Below, in pieces: positions 1 through 4,980 of a DNA stretch of 5,260 nt. The stretch is taken from the NCBI GenBank assembly GCA_021413625.1, contig JAIOPY010000047.1:1-5260 (forward strand), given 5' to 3'. The notes under the pieces were generated by a model. That model did no database searches. It was not told where the DNA came from and worked only from the letters and a program-made list of their open reading frames with translations. The stretch's first letter is position 1; each line of letters begins with the position of its first letter. The translations under genes were made by a program, and so were the position numbers. Source of the stretch: Candidatus Nomurabacteria bacterium. GTDB lineage: Bacteria; Patescibacteriota; Minisyncoccia; Phycocordibacterales; UBA9973.

Positions 1-140
1 CTATACAAGAAGCGGTGAAGTTAGCTCAAAAAGGTGATGTGATTTTATGCGCCGGTAAAGGCCACGAAACTTATCAAGAAATAAAAGGGGTAAAGCACCA
101 CTTCGACGACTTAGAGGAATTTAGAAAAGTGTTTAAATAG
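1..140 (+). CDS. murE: MurE, UDP-N-acetylmuramyl-tripeptide synthetase (C-terminal end only)
   Basis: This is the last 45 codons (reading from base 3, stop TAG at 138-140) of a gene that begins outside the window. MurE is the cytoplasmic ATP-dependent Mur ligase that adds the third stem-peptide residue, usually meso-diaminopimelate or L-lysine, to UDP-MurNAc-L-Ala-D-Glu. The visible part carries the family's C-terminal signature: a hydrophobic strand [12 protein letters not shown] followed by TYQEI and HFDDLEEF, which matches the usual AGKGHExYQ...FDDxE ending of MurE. The residues that decide DAP versus lysine lie upstream and are not visible, so the substrate cannot be called. The gene converges on the minus-strand Mur-ligase-like gene with only 10 bases between the two stop codons. 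Identification rests on one short motif block, but the GKGHE-YQ combination is quite specific to MurE. Confidence 0.85.
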   Translation, partial: IQEAVKLAQKGDVILCAGKGHETYQEIKGVKHHFDDLEEFRKVFK

Positions 141-156
141 AAAATTATTTCTATTT
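135..156. terminator. AT-rich inverted repeat spanning both convergent stop codons
   Basis: A perfect 9-bp inverted repeat, AAATAGAAA (135-143) and TTTCTATTT (148-156) with an ATTA loop, contains the TAG stop of murE (138-140) and the TAG stop of the minus-strand Mur-ligase-like gene (151-153). It could be a weak shared 3' end for both transcripts. It lacks a GC-rich stem and a clear U-tract after the stem, so a role as intrinsic terminator is doubtful, and the symmetry may partly be chance in AT-rich DNA. Confidence 0.25.
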
Positions 157-1581
157 ATTGAAGAGTTTCGGAACGCTTTTAGTGAGACCAAATAGGGAAC
201 CTGAAGAAACTAAAGCAATAACATCATTTTTCTTTACTATTTTCTTAAGAGTTTTTAGAGTTTCTTTTTCACCTTTAGTGATGTGGATAGGGAAGTGTTT
301 TTTAGCTTCAACCCAAATATCTTCTGATGATAATTGTCCTTGGGCTTTTTTACCTCTGGAGACAGCAGGGAGCATGATTACTTCATCTAAACCTTTAAAA
401 ATATCTTTATACCAAGGGAGAAAGGTAATATTTCTCCAAGAAAAGGCGTGAGGTTCAAAAACAGTTACAATCCTTCTTTCTGGATAGTGGAGTTTAAGCG
501 CTTCAAAAATCGCTCTAGCTTTTTCATAAGAGGAACCAAAGCCTTCATAAATTAACACTGAACCTTTTTTATTTAAAAGTTCAATGCGTCTTTTGATGCC
601 AGAAAATTTTTCTATGGCTCTAGTAAATTCCTTTGGAGTTATTTTTTTGTTCTCTAGTAATAGAGCGCCTGCCCCGATAATATTTTCCATATTATGCTTA
701 CCGAGCAGGGGTGTTTTTATACTTATTATTTTTTTGCCATGGTTCATCAAATCAAAAGAAGTTACTTTACTAAATTTAAAATTTTGCCCATACCAATCAG
801 CCTTTTTGTCTTCTAGAGCATAGCTTATGATTTTAGATTTTGCATGTTTGGATATTTCTTTTGAGTTTTTACTATTCTTTGCATACACCAAAAGTCCAGA
901 TTTTGGAATTTTTGTAACTAGTTTTTTATAAGGTTGTATATATGATTTTTCAGTAGGGAATACATTCACGTGGTCATGCTCTCCAGAGATAATTAATACG
1001 GATGAAGGATTTAGATTAAGAAATTTAGAGCGTTTGTCCCAGTTTGAGGAAGGATATTCATCGCCTTCCTGTACAAATACTTCACCCCTACCTAAATGGG
1101 AAGATTTTTTTAGGTCTATAGGTACAGCGCCAATAAAATAGGAAGGGTCGCGCTTTGCTTTAAATAGGCACCAAGCCAGTAATGCTGTCACTGTGGATTT
1201 ACCAAAACTTCCAGCCACCACCCAGTTTTCGGTATTTTTAGAAAGCATGGCTAGGGCTTCTGGTAGAGACTTTACCTGCCTGCCGGCAGGCAGGTTTCTT
1301 TGCCAAGCTAGAGCTGCCCGAGTTTCTGGATTTTCTTCTTCCGAAAGATGAACGTTCTTACCTATAACTATAAGGTTGGTATCTTTTGGAATATTGTTTG
1401 AGCTATATTTTTTACTAAATTTTATTTTATTTTTTTTTAAATACTCTGGAATAGGGGGGAACACATTTTCGTCAGAACCACTGACTATCCAGCCCGCATC
1501 TTTAAAAAGAACTGCTAGGGCGGACATGCCAGCTCCAGCTATGCCTATAATATGAACTTTGTTTTTCTTATGATTTGTCAT
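151..1581 (-). CDS. Mur ligase family protein, Mpl/MurC-like, with altered catalytic motif
   Basis: The 476-residue protein has the length and three-domain order of Mur ligases. Residues 9-20 (VHIIGIAGAGMS) form the N-terminal Rossmann-like nucleotide loop. Residues 123-130 (AGSFGKST) are the ATP P-loop with Ser in place of the usual Thr. EGDEY (172-176), DKRSKF (182-187) and GEHDH (200-204) follow the Mpl pattern ExDEY...DKRSKF...E.DH. GKHNMEN (294-300) and FSGIKRR (326-332) are the conserved HN..N and G..RR blocks, and VFEPH (374-378) lies in the C-terminal domain. DKRSKF and GSDENVFPP favour Mpl (UDP-MurNAc:tripeptide ligase of wall recycling) over MurC (L-Ala addition). The block that usually reads YDDxxHHP is YEGFGSSY (345-352), so the Asp invariant in the family and both His appear lost. 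Residues 97-103 (LPAGRQV) come from a palindromic repeat. The ATG at 1581 overlaps the end of the upstream gene by 14 bases, suggesting translational coupling. Family membership is firm; reaction and activity are uncertain. Confidence 0.85.
   Translation of the reverse strand: MTNHKKNKVHIIGIAGAGMSALAVLFKDAGWIVSGSDENVFPPIPEYLKKNKIKFSKKYSSNNIPKDTNLIVIGKNVHLSEEENPETRAALAWQRNLPAGRQVKSLPEALAMLSKNTENWVVAGSFGKSTVTALLAWCLFKAKRDPSYFIGAVPIDLKKSSHLGRGEVFVQEGDEYPSSNWDKRSKFLNLNPSSVLIISGEHDHVNVFPTEKSYIQPYKKLVTKIPKSGLLVYAKNSKNSKEISKHAKSKIISYALEDKKADWYGQNFKFSKVTSFDLMNHGKKIISIKTPLLGKHNMENIIGAGALLLENKKITPKEFTRAIEKFSGIKRRIELLNKKGSVLIYEGFGSSYEKARAIFEALKLHYPERRIVTVFEPHAFSWRNITFLPWYKDIFKGLDEVIMLPAVSRGKKAQGQLSSEDIWVEAKKHFPIHITKGEKETLKTLKKIVKKNDVIALVSSGSLFGLTKSVPKLFNK
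1274..1295. repeat. 22-bp perfect GC-rich palindrome inside a coding region
   Basis: Bases 1275-1294 read CCTGCCTGCCGGCAGGCAGG, and the flanking A (1274) and T (1295) extend the dyad to 22 bp. It is far richer in GC than its surroundings. On the minus strand it is read in frame as N-LPAGRQV-K within the Mur-ligase-like protein. Related Mur ligases normally read close to LPVxSxPE here, so about four residues (AGRQ) look inserted between LP and VKSLPEAL. I associate this palindrome and its LPAGRQV translation with a dispersed repeat in Parcubacteria-type genomes. Only one copy lies in this window, so its dispersed nature is recalled, not shown here. Confidence 0.75.
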
Positions 1582-1840
1582 TATTTTGTCTATTTCTTAC
1601 GCTCCCAGTAAAATAGCTTCCAAGTAAAGCATCTTTCATTCCTACCAAAAGTTCACCGAATAGCATATTAGTTTTTGGGTTGAATTTTTTATTTTCTACT
1701 AGGATGTCTATCGGGTAAAGATTTTTTCCGCGAGGGAAAAAGCCAGTGGTCAGGTTAGACGTTGGCACATTCGCTACGCCGAACTTTTCAAGAAATGAAA
1801 GGCGAGCTAATTTTTCTTGGTAAGCAGGGAGGTATTCCAC
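1568..1840 (-). CDS. C-terminal part of the unknown-family protein, in a shifted frame
   Basis: This 90-codon frame, opening at a GTG (1838-1840), looks like the continuation of the gene at 1807-2667 rather than a gene of its own. The same frame is open upstream of the GTG and reads NGFGSFAQ before VEYLPAYQEKLARLSFLEKF, which is good-looking protein sequence. Over the same bases the other frame reads MASVPSPKWNTSLLTKKN and stops. Joining the frames at the A-run (plus-strand T at 1863-1868) gives one protein of about 366 residues (268 + 98). The stop TAA (1568-1570) overlaps the start of the Mur-ligase-like gene by 14 bases, as expected for the true end of an operon gene. Visible features include FFPRGKNLYPIDIL and FGELLVGMKDALLGSYF. 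No family was recognised. Independent initiation at GTG is the alternative; I see no convincing ribosome binding site for it. Confidence 0.6.
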   Translation of the reverse strand: MEYLPAYQEKLARLSFLEKFGVANVPTSNLTTGFFPRGKNLYPIDILVENKKFNPKTNMLFGELLVGMKDALLGSYFTGSVRNRQNNDKS

Positions 1841-2667
1841 TTGGGCGAAGGAACCGAAGCCATTTTTTCGTATTTACCAATCATTACTGGAGCGTAAAAC
1901 ATAATTTCTTCAGGAAATATTTTTTCAAACTCCTCACGATATTTTTGGTTGAAAAATATCTTATTCATTACGTGGGATTCATCACGAAGAAATTGCACTA
2001 GGTAATTTGAAACCACTTCGTTTATATCTAAGTAAACCATGTTCTGCTTTTTAAAAATTTTTCTTTCTATGTGTTGGCAGGAGTCTATCGCCCACTTAGT
2101 GTAAGACTCTCCAGCTTTTGGATAGGGGAAGAGTCTAGCTAGTTTTCTAGGAGTAGTGTCTATTATCTCTACGAGTTTGTTGTGTATTAGGCTTCTAAAA
2201 ACCAACCCGTCTTGAAGGGTGCTGGGGAATAAATTTATAGAATTTTTTTGGCGGTTTATTCTTCCTGGTCGGGTGTGATTTGAAAAAGGAATGCCTGAGT
2301 ACATACCCACTATGTAAAAGTCCTTGTCTTCTACACCCAGAGAGCCTAGCCAGTTGATGCAGAAGAAGCGCGGTCCCTCAGTGACACCTAGATGGGGAGT
2401 GGTTTGTAATACCCGTCTTTTTTTTATGGACGCAATTATGTCTGGTTTCCATAAATCTCCCAATTCCAACCTATTTAGTTCCTTACTGAAAGCAAGCACC
2501 AGCTCTTCTTCCATAGGGCGTTTAGGGTGCCAAGAATTTAGTTCTTTTGAGTAAGCTAGGACAGTTTTATTCCAATTTTGCTCTATACACTTAGCTAGAG
2601 CGTATTTTTCAGAGTCTTTAAGGGCTTTAACTATCTCCATAATCCGCCCTTTTAAAAATATCGGCAT
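1807..2667 (-). CDS. Protein of unknown family, N-terminal part (frameshifted)
   Basis: This frame gives 286 residues, of which the first 268 appear genuine; the last 18 are probably out of frame after the A-run at 1863-1868. I do not recognise the family. The N-terminus is helical and charged (MEIVKALKDSEKYALAKCIEQNW). A likely conserved core follows at about residues 87-135: TTPHLGVTEGPRFF, then FYIVGMYSGIPFSNHTRPGRI, then INLFPSTLQDGLVF. The His, Gly and Asn/Arg residues in this core look like enzyme motifs rather than structural repeats. There is no signal peptide or obvious membrane segment, so it is probably cytoplasmic. Two starts are possible: ATG at 2665-2667, with GGAGG only one base upstream (too close for a normal ribosome binding site), or ATG at 2638-2640 (MEIVKAL), preceded by a G-rich AGGGCGG at reasonable spacing. 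It heads an apparent two-gene unit with the Mur-ligase-like gene, so a role in wall precursor metabolism is a guess from context. Confidence 0.7.
   Translation of the reverse strand: MPIFLKGRIMEIVKALKDSEKYALAKCIEQNWNKTVLAYSKELNSWHPKRPMEEELVLAFSKELNRLELGDLWKPDIIASIKKRRVLQTTPHLGVTEGPRFFCINWLGSLGVEDKDFYIVGMYSGIPFSNHTRPGRINRQKNSINLFPSTLQDGLVFRSLIHNKLVEIIDTTPRKLARLFPYPKAGESYTKWAIDSCQHIERKIFKKQNMVYLDINEVVSNYLVQFLRDESHVMNKIFFNQKYREEFEKIFPEEIMFYAPVMIGKYEKMASVPSPKWNTSLLTKKN
1863..1868 (-). other. A6 run where the reading frame shifts
   Basis: On the minus strand the reading frame passes GAA-AAA-ATG here. One additional A would give GAA-AAA-AAT-GGC and join the N-terminal 268 codons to the 98 codons that end at 1568. 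The site is not a standard -1 slippery heptamer (A AAA ATG rather than A AAA AAG), so a one-base deletion in the genome or an assembly error in a homopolymer is more likely than programmed frameshifting. Transcriptional slippage on A6 is possible but usually needs longer runs. Confidence 0.6.
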
Positions 2668-2730
2668 TCCTCCATACTACTTATTTTCAAATGTCTTTGC
2701 AAATCCTGGTTTCCATATCCCCAGAGCTAA

Positions 2731-2759
2731 ATTACCCATATTTTAGACTAAATTGTCAA
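2731..2759 (-). promoter_or_regulatory. Possible promoter for the minus-strand gene pair
   Basis: On the minus strand a perfect -35 TTGACA (plus 2754-2759) is followed after 17 bases by GGTAAT (2731-2736), which matches the -10 consensus at four of six positions but lacks the important first T and A. It would start a transcript near 2724, roughly 57 bases before the ATG at 2667. The direction and distance fit; the weak -10 keeps confidence low. Confidence 0.35.
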
Positions 2760-2833
2760 GGTAGCTATTCTAAAATATCCTTATTTTATAAGGCTTTTTT
2801 AGCTTGACATAACAAAAAATCATTGCTTAACTA

Positions 2834-2862
2834 TTGACTTTTAAATCTAGATATGCTATCAT
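2834..2862 (+). promoter_or_regulatory. Sigma70-type promoter of the lysozyme-like gene
   Basis: TTGACT (2834-2839) and TATCAT (2857-2862) are separated by exactly 17 bases and each match consensus at five of six positions. The predicted start is close to A2869, giving a 5' leader of about 154 nt before the ATG at 3023. A second TTGACA at 2804-2809 lacks a good -10 at the right distance and may be a remnant or an upstream element. Confidence 0.7.
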
Positions 2863-2868
2863 ATTAGT

Positions 2869-3022
2869 ATGTCCTTAGTAATAGGCGTAAAGCTTATTAA
2901 ATAAGGGCTTTTTAGTTTATAGGGTAATTCTTATGACTAAAAGGTCAGGCCGTAAGCGATTCGGCGTTTACTCGTAATACTTAAAGCTAGCCTTTAGTAA
3001 ACGGGGAACATAATCGCTAATT
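2869..3022 (+). ncRNA. Structured 5' leader of the lysozyme-like gene (candidate cis-regulatory RNA)
   Basis: The leader predicted from the promoter contains several perfect complementary pairs. An upstream hairpin pairs AAAGC (2889-2893) with GCTTT (2907-2911), with an inner TTA/TAA extension. TGAC (2934-2937) pairs with GTCA (2944-2947). The main element is nested: AGCGATT (2955-2961) with AATCGCT (3012-3018), enclosing CGTTTACT (2965-2972) with AGTAAACG (2996-3003). A smaller hairpin GCCG/CGGC (2949-2952 with 2962-2965) uses bases of both nested stems and excludes them, which gives a simple two-state switch. The outer stem ends five bases before the ATG, where a ribosome binding site would sit, and no T-tract follows, so any control would be translational. 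It matches no RNA family I can name with confidence. The pairings are seen; the regulatory role is inferred. Confidence 0.5.
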
Positions 3023-3673
3023 ATGCAAAAAAAACAACTAGTAGCACGTATCGTAGAATCGTTTATCATATTCCCGATAGTAACAATGCCAGTTTCGTTT
3101 GCAAACTTGCCACAGACTGGAGTTAGTATCGTATCAACGATTGAAGCGGTATCGTCTCAAAAACAAAATATAGAAAGTAATGTTTTATTAGCTTTAAACA
3201 AAGTTAGTAAAGCTATAGATGAAGCAGACTTAGCCCTAGAAGCTAAAGCTAATGCAATCAATACCTACTTCACAGAGCGCGAAATGCCACTTGAAGGTAT
3301 GGGTATGAAAATGGTGTTAGAGGCAGAGAAAAATAATATAGACTGGCGTTTATTACCAGCTATTGCTGTTAGAGAATCAACTGGAGGTAAATTTGCTTGT
3401 AAAAAAGCAACTTATAACTCTTTCGGTTGGGGTTCTTGTAAAATTGGATTTGATTCCAATGAGCATGCCATTGAAATAGTGGCTAAAAACTTAGGAGGTA
3501 ATAACCCTAATACTGCCAAGCACTATGATGACAAGACTACTTTGCAAATCTTGCGCGCTTATAATCCACCTTCTGTGGTTCCGCGCTACGCAGAGCAAGT
3601 TATAGCTATCATGAGTGTCATTGGTCCAACAGAAATAGTTGTTAACGACAAAGAAGTAGCTTTTAATCAGTAA
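3023..3673 (+). CDS. Secreted lysozyme-like / transglycosylase-type murein hydrolase
   Basis: The 216-residue protein begins with a signal peptide: basic MQKKQLVAR, hydrophobic residues 11-22, and a likely cleavage after SFA (residue 27). Residues 45-80 are helical and rich in Ala, Lys and Glu. The catalytic-type domain lies at about 92-200: WRLLPAIAVRESTGG (108-122) places Glu118 where lysozyme-fold and SLT-type enzymes have their catalytic acid; YNSFGWGSCKIGF (131-143) is the Gly/aromatic substrate-cleft motif; and HAIEIVAKNLGG and LRAYNPP follow the usual order. Cys126 and Cys139 flank the cleft and could form a disulfide outside the membrane. It should cut the glycan strands of peptidoglycan, in wall remodelling or in attacking another cell's wall. 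The protein is short, with no separate wall-binding repeat. The ATG at 3023 is chosen because it gives the complete signal peptide; no good Shine-Dalgarno precedes it. It ends directly before a strong terminator, so it is a single-gene unit. The family is clear, the exact bond is not. Confidence 0.8.
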   Translation: MQKKQLVARIVESFIIFPIVTMPVSFANLPQTGVSIVSTIEAVSSQKQNIESNVLLALNKVSKAIDEADLALEAKANAINTYFTEREMPLEGMGMKMVLEAEKNNIDWRLLPAIAVRESTGGKFACKKATYNSFGWGSCKIGFDSNEHAIEIVAKNLGGNNPNTAKHYDDKTTLQILRAYNPPSVVPRYAEQVIAIMSVIGPTEIVVNDKEVAFNQ

Positions 3674-3679
3674 TCACTA

Positions 3680-3717
3680 AAAATAAAAAACCCCGCAGCT
3701 GCGGGGTTTTTTATTTT
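3680..3717. terminator. Bidirectional Rho-independent terminator
   Basis: This is a perfect 38-base palindrome. A GC-rich core CCCCGCAGCTGCGGGG (3691-3706) is flanked by AAAATAAAAAA (3680-3690) and TTTTTTATTTT (3707-3717). Read on either strand it is a hairpin followed by a T-tract. It lies 7 bases after the stop of the lysozyme-like gene and 6 bases before the stop of the convergent S1 gene, so it ends both transcripts. Confidence 0.95.
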
Positions 3718-3723
3718 GTTTCT

Positions 3724-4806
3724 TTATTCTAAGTGAACTAAGGTCATCTTATGGTCTTTTGGTTCAAAGAGAGTAATTTGGAAATTATAATTTTTACCTA
3801 ATTCTAATTTTTCACGTAACTTTGCTTCAGTGCCAAAGGTAGAGTTATGGACCAAACCAGCTACACCTTCTTTAATAGAAACCAATGCGCCGTGTTTGTT
3901 GTATTTAATAACTACGCCTTTGATGATATCACCCTTCTTTAGTTTGCCCTCAAATTCTTTCCAAGGGTTTTCTTTCAAGGCTTTTACAGACAAGGAGATT
4001 TTACCGTCTTTTATTTCTATAACTTTAGCGCGGATTTTATCACCAACCTTAAACATACTTCTTGGGTCTTCTACTAAGCCCCAATCAAGTTCTGATATGT
4101 GGACTAGTCCTTCTAAGCCGTCTTCTAACTTCAAGAAGATGCCGAAGTCCACGATGCCAGCCACTGTGCAATCAAGCTCATCGCCTACATTGTATTTATT
4201 CAAGATTTCCTTCTTCTCTTCAGGATTGTTGTCTTTTTCAGAAAAGATTAGTTTGCCTTCTTTTGGAAGGGTAGAGATAATCATTACATTGATTTTTTCT
4301 CCAACTAATTTCTTCAATTCTTTTAAGATTTTATCTTTGTCAGAATCTAAGACACGAGGGTAATGTTCAGCTTTAAGCTGGGAAGCTGGTAAGAAACCTT
4401 GGATACCTTGCCATTCTAAGATTAAACCACCTTTGTTTGCATCTTTGATTTCCAAGCTGTAAACGGTCTTTGATTTTATTGATTTCTCTGCTTCGCTCCA
4501 AGTTAAAGCTTGCTTAGCTTCCTTTAATGATAGTTCTATATAACCATTTTCATTTTCAGCATCAACTACTTTAGCTTTAATTATGTCACCGAGAGCTATC
4601 TTTTTAATAATATCTTTGGCGTTTATAAATTCACGTCCGTAAATTATACCTGTGCCGTATGGTGACAAGTCTACGAAAACTGATGATTTTTCTACCAAAA
4701 TAACTGGTCCTTCTACTAAAGAATCAGCTTCTGGCCTACTACCACTTCTATCAACGATAGATTTTAATACTGGATTTTCTTCTACTACAACTTCGTCTTT
4801 ATTCAT
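3724..4806 (-). CDS. rpsA: 30S ribosomal protein S1 (four S1 domains)
   Basis: The 360-residue protein carries four S1 RNA-binding (OB-fold) domains in tandem, at about residues 28-96, 108-190, 206-275 and 290-358. The third is the most typical, with VGDELDCTVAGIVDFGIFL, GLEGLVHISEL and DGKISLSVKA. The first two are more divergent, as in other S1 proteins where they contact the ribosome. S1 binds mRNA on the small subunit and helps initiation, especially on messages with weak or no Shine-Dalgarno sites, which fits several starts in this window. The enterobacterial protein has six domains; four is common in Gram-positive bacteria and small genomes. A short acidic N-terminus (MNKDEVVVEENP) precedes the domains. 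The ATG at 4806 has no Shine-Dalgarno site but follows a terminator-like hairpin, suggesting regulated expression. It is convergent with the lysozyme-like gene and divergent from the metallo-hydrolase gene. Confidence 0.93.
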   Translation of the reverse strand: MNKDEVVVEENPVLKSIVDRSGSRPEADSLVEGPVILVEKSSVFVDLSPYGTGIIYGREFINAKDIIKKIALGDIIKAKVVDAENENGYIELSLKEAKQALTWSEAEKSIKSKTVYSLEIKDANKGGLILEWQGIQGFLPASQLKAEHYPRVLDSDKDKILKELKKLVGEKINVMIISTLPKEGKLIFSEKDNNPEEKKEILNKYNVGDELDCTVAGIVDFGIFLKLEDGLEGLVHISELDWGLVEDPRSMFKVGDKIRAKVIEIKDGKISLSVKALKENPWKEFEGKLKKGDIIKGVVIKYNKHGALVSIKEGVAGLVHNSTFGTEAKLREKLELGKNYNFQITLFEPKDHKMTLVHLE

Positions 4807-4814
4807 AATTAATT

Positions 4815-4836
4815 AAAAAATCCGCCTAAAGCGGAT
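4815..4836 (-). terminator. Terminator-like hairpin in the S1 leader (putative attenuator)
   Basis: On the minus strand ATCCGC (plus 4831-4836) pairs with GCGGAT (4820-4825) around a five-base loop and is followed by a run of T (plus 4815-4819), the form of an intrinsic terminator. It lies only 8 bases before the S1 start codon, and no minus-strand gene lies upstream within the window for it to terminate. It therefore probably belongs to the S1 leader. CCTAAGC (plus 4842-4848) can pair with GCTTTAGG (4825-4832), which includes parts of both terminator arms, and also with an upstream TTTAGG (4876-4881). These alternatives resemble an anti-terminator system. The stem is short (6 bp). Confidence 0.5.
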
Positions 4837-4912
4837 ATAAGGCTTAGGTTCTTTCACAAGAGGTGAGAGGGTTACCCTAAATCCATGCTTTTAATATATA
4901 TTTACTTATAAA

Positions 4913-4943
4913 AGTATACTACTATAATTCTCCAAAAATGCAA
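4913..4943 (-). promoter_or_regulatory. Possible S1 promoter
   Basis: On the minus strand TATACT (plus 4913-4918), a five-of-six -10 match, lies 19 bases after TTGCAT (4938-4943). The spacing is longer than ideal. The region is very AT-rich and has other TATA-like strings (TATAAG at 4905-4910, TATAGT at 4921-4926), so the exact start is uncertain. A transcript starting near 4906 would have a leader of about 100 nt containing the attenuator-like hairpin. Confidence 0.3.
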
Positions 4944-4964
4944 CTACCACTATGCTTTATTGTT

Positions 4965-4973
4965 TGTTATACT
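4965..4973 (+). promoter_or_regulatory. Extended -10 promoter of the metallo-hydrolase gene
   Basis: TG-T-TATACT is an extended -10 element (TG at 4965-4966, TATACT at 4968-4973). No good -35 lies upstream, which extended -10 promoters tolerate. The predicted start is at about 4980, immediately before the ATG at 4981, so the mRNA would be leaderless or nearly so. There is no room for a Shine-Dalgarno site. Confidence 0.55.
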
Positions 4974-4980
4974 ATATGTA

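Larger units (their letters stand above)
2668..3022. other. Divergent intergenic region (355 bases), promoters plus leader RNA
   Basis: No protein gene of convincing length lies here. It separates the minus-strand pair from the plus-strand lysozyme-like gene. The left part (2668-2800) is AT-rich and holds a possible minus-strand promoter and a small hairpin, CCTTAT-TTT-ATAAGG (2779-2793), followed by six T. The middle holds the plus-strand promoter (2834-2862). The right part (about 2869-3022) is a leader with several inverted repeats. Confidence 0.7.

Noticed and set aside
158..451. Plus-strand open frame of 97 codons opposite the Mur-ligase-like gene (also 584-823 and 1762-2001)
   Set aside because: They lie antisense to well-supported coding sequence, have no family-like motifs, and show composition expected of the reverse strand of a real gene.
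1863..1868. Programmed -1 ribosomal frameshift site
   Set aside because: The heptamer phase (A AAA ATG) is not a standard slippery sequence, and no strong stem or internal Shine-Dalgarno site was evident nearby. A one-base indel or assembly error is simpler.
2308..2412. Resemblance of the HLGxTxGP region of the unknown protein to the GQQ...GGP motif of bacillithiol synthase BshC
   Set aside because: Only a loose pattern over a few residues; the rest of the protein does not follow BshC as far as I can see.
2324..2554. Plus-strand open frame of 76 codons opposite the unknown-family protein
   Set aside because: Antisense to a continuous minus-strand frame with plausible protein sequence; no start signal or motif supports it.
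2779..2800. Hairpin CCTTAT-TTT-ATAAGG followed by C and six T, as a plus-strand terminator
   Set aside because: The stem is AT-rich and short, and no plus-strand gene ends nearby; murE stops at 140. Not called as a terminator, only mentioned under the intergenic region.
2869..3022. Canonical c-di-AMP (ydaO) or c-di-GMP (GEMM) riboswitch
   Set aside because: Only fragments such as ACGGGGAAC and GGCGTAAAGC are reminiscent. The ordered conserved blocks and stems of those families are not found, so no known family is named.
3830..4363. Plus-strand open frame of 177 codons opposite S1 (also 4062-4274)
   Set aside because: The minus strand encodes clear S1 domains. The Ser- and Pro-rich translation is typical of an antisense shadow.
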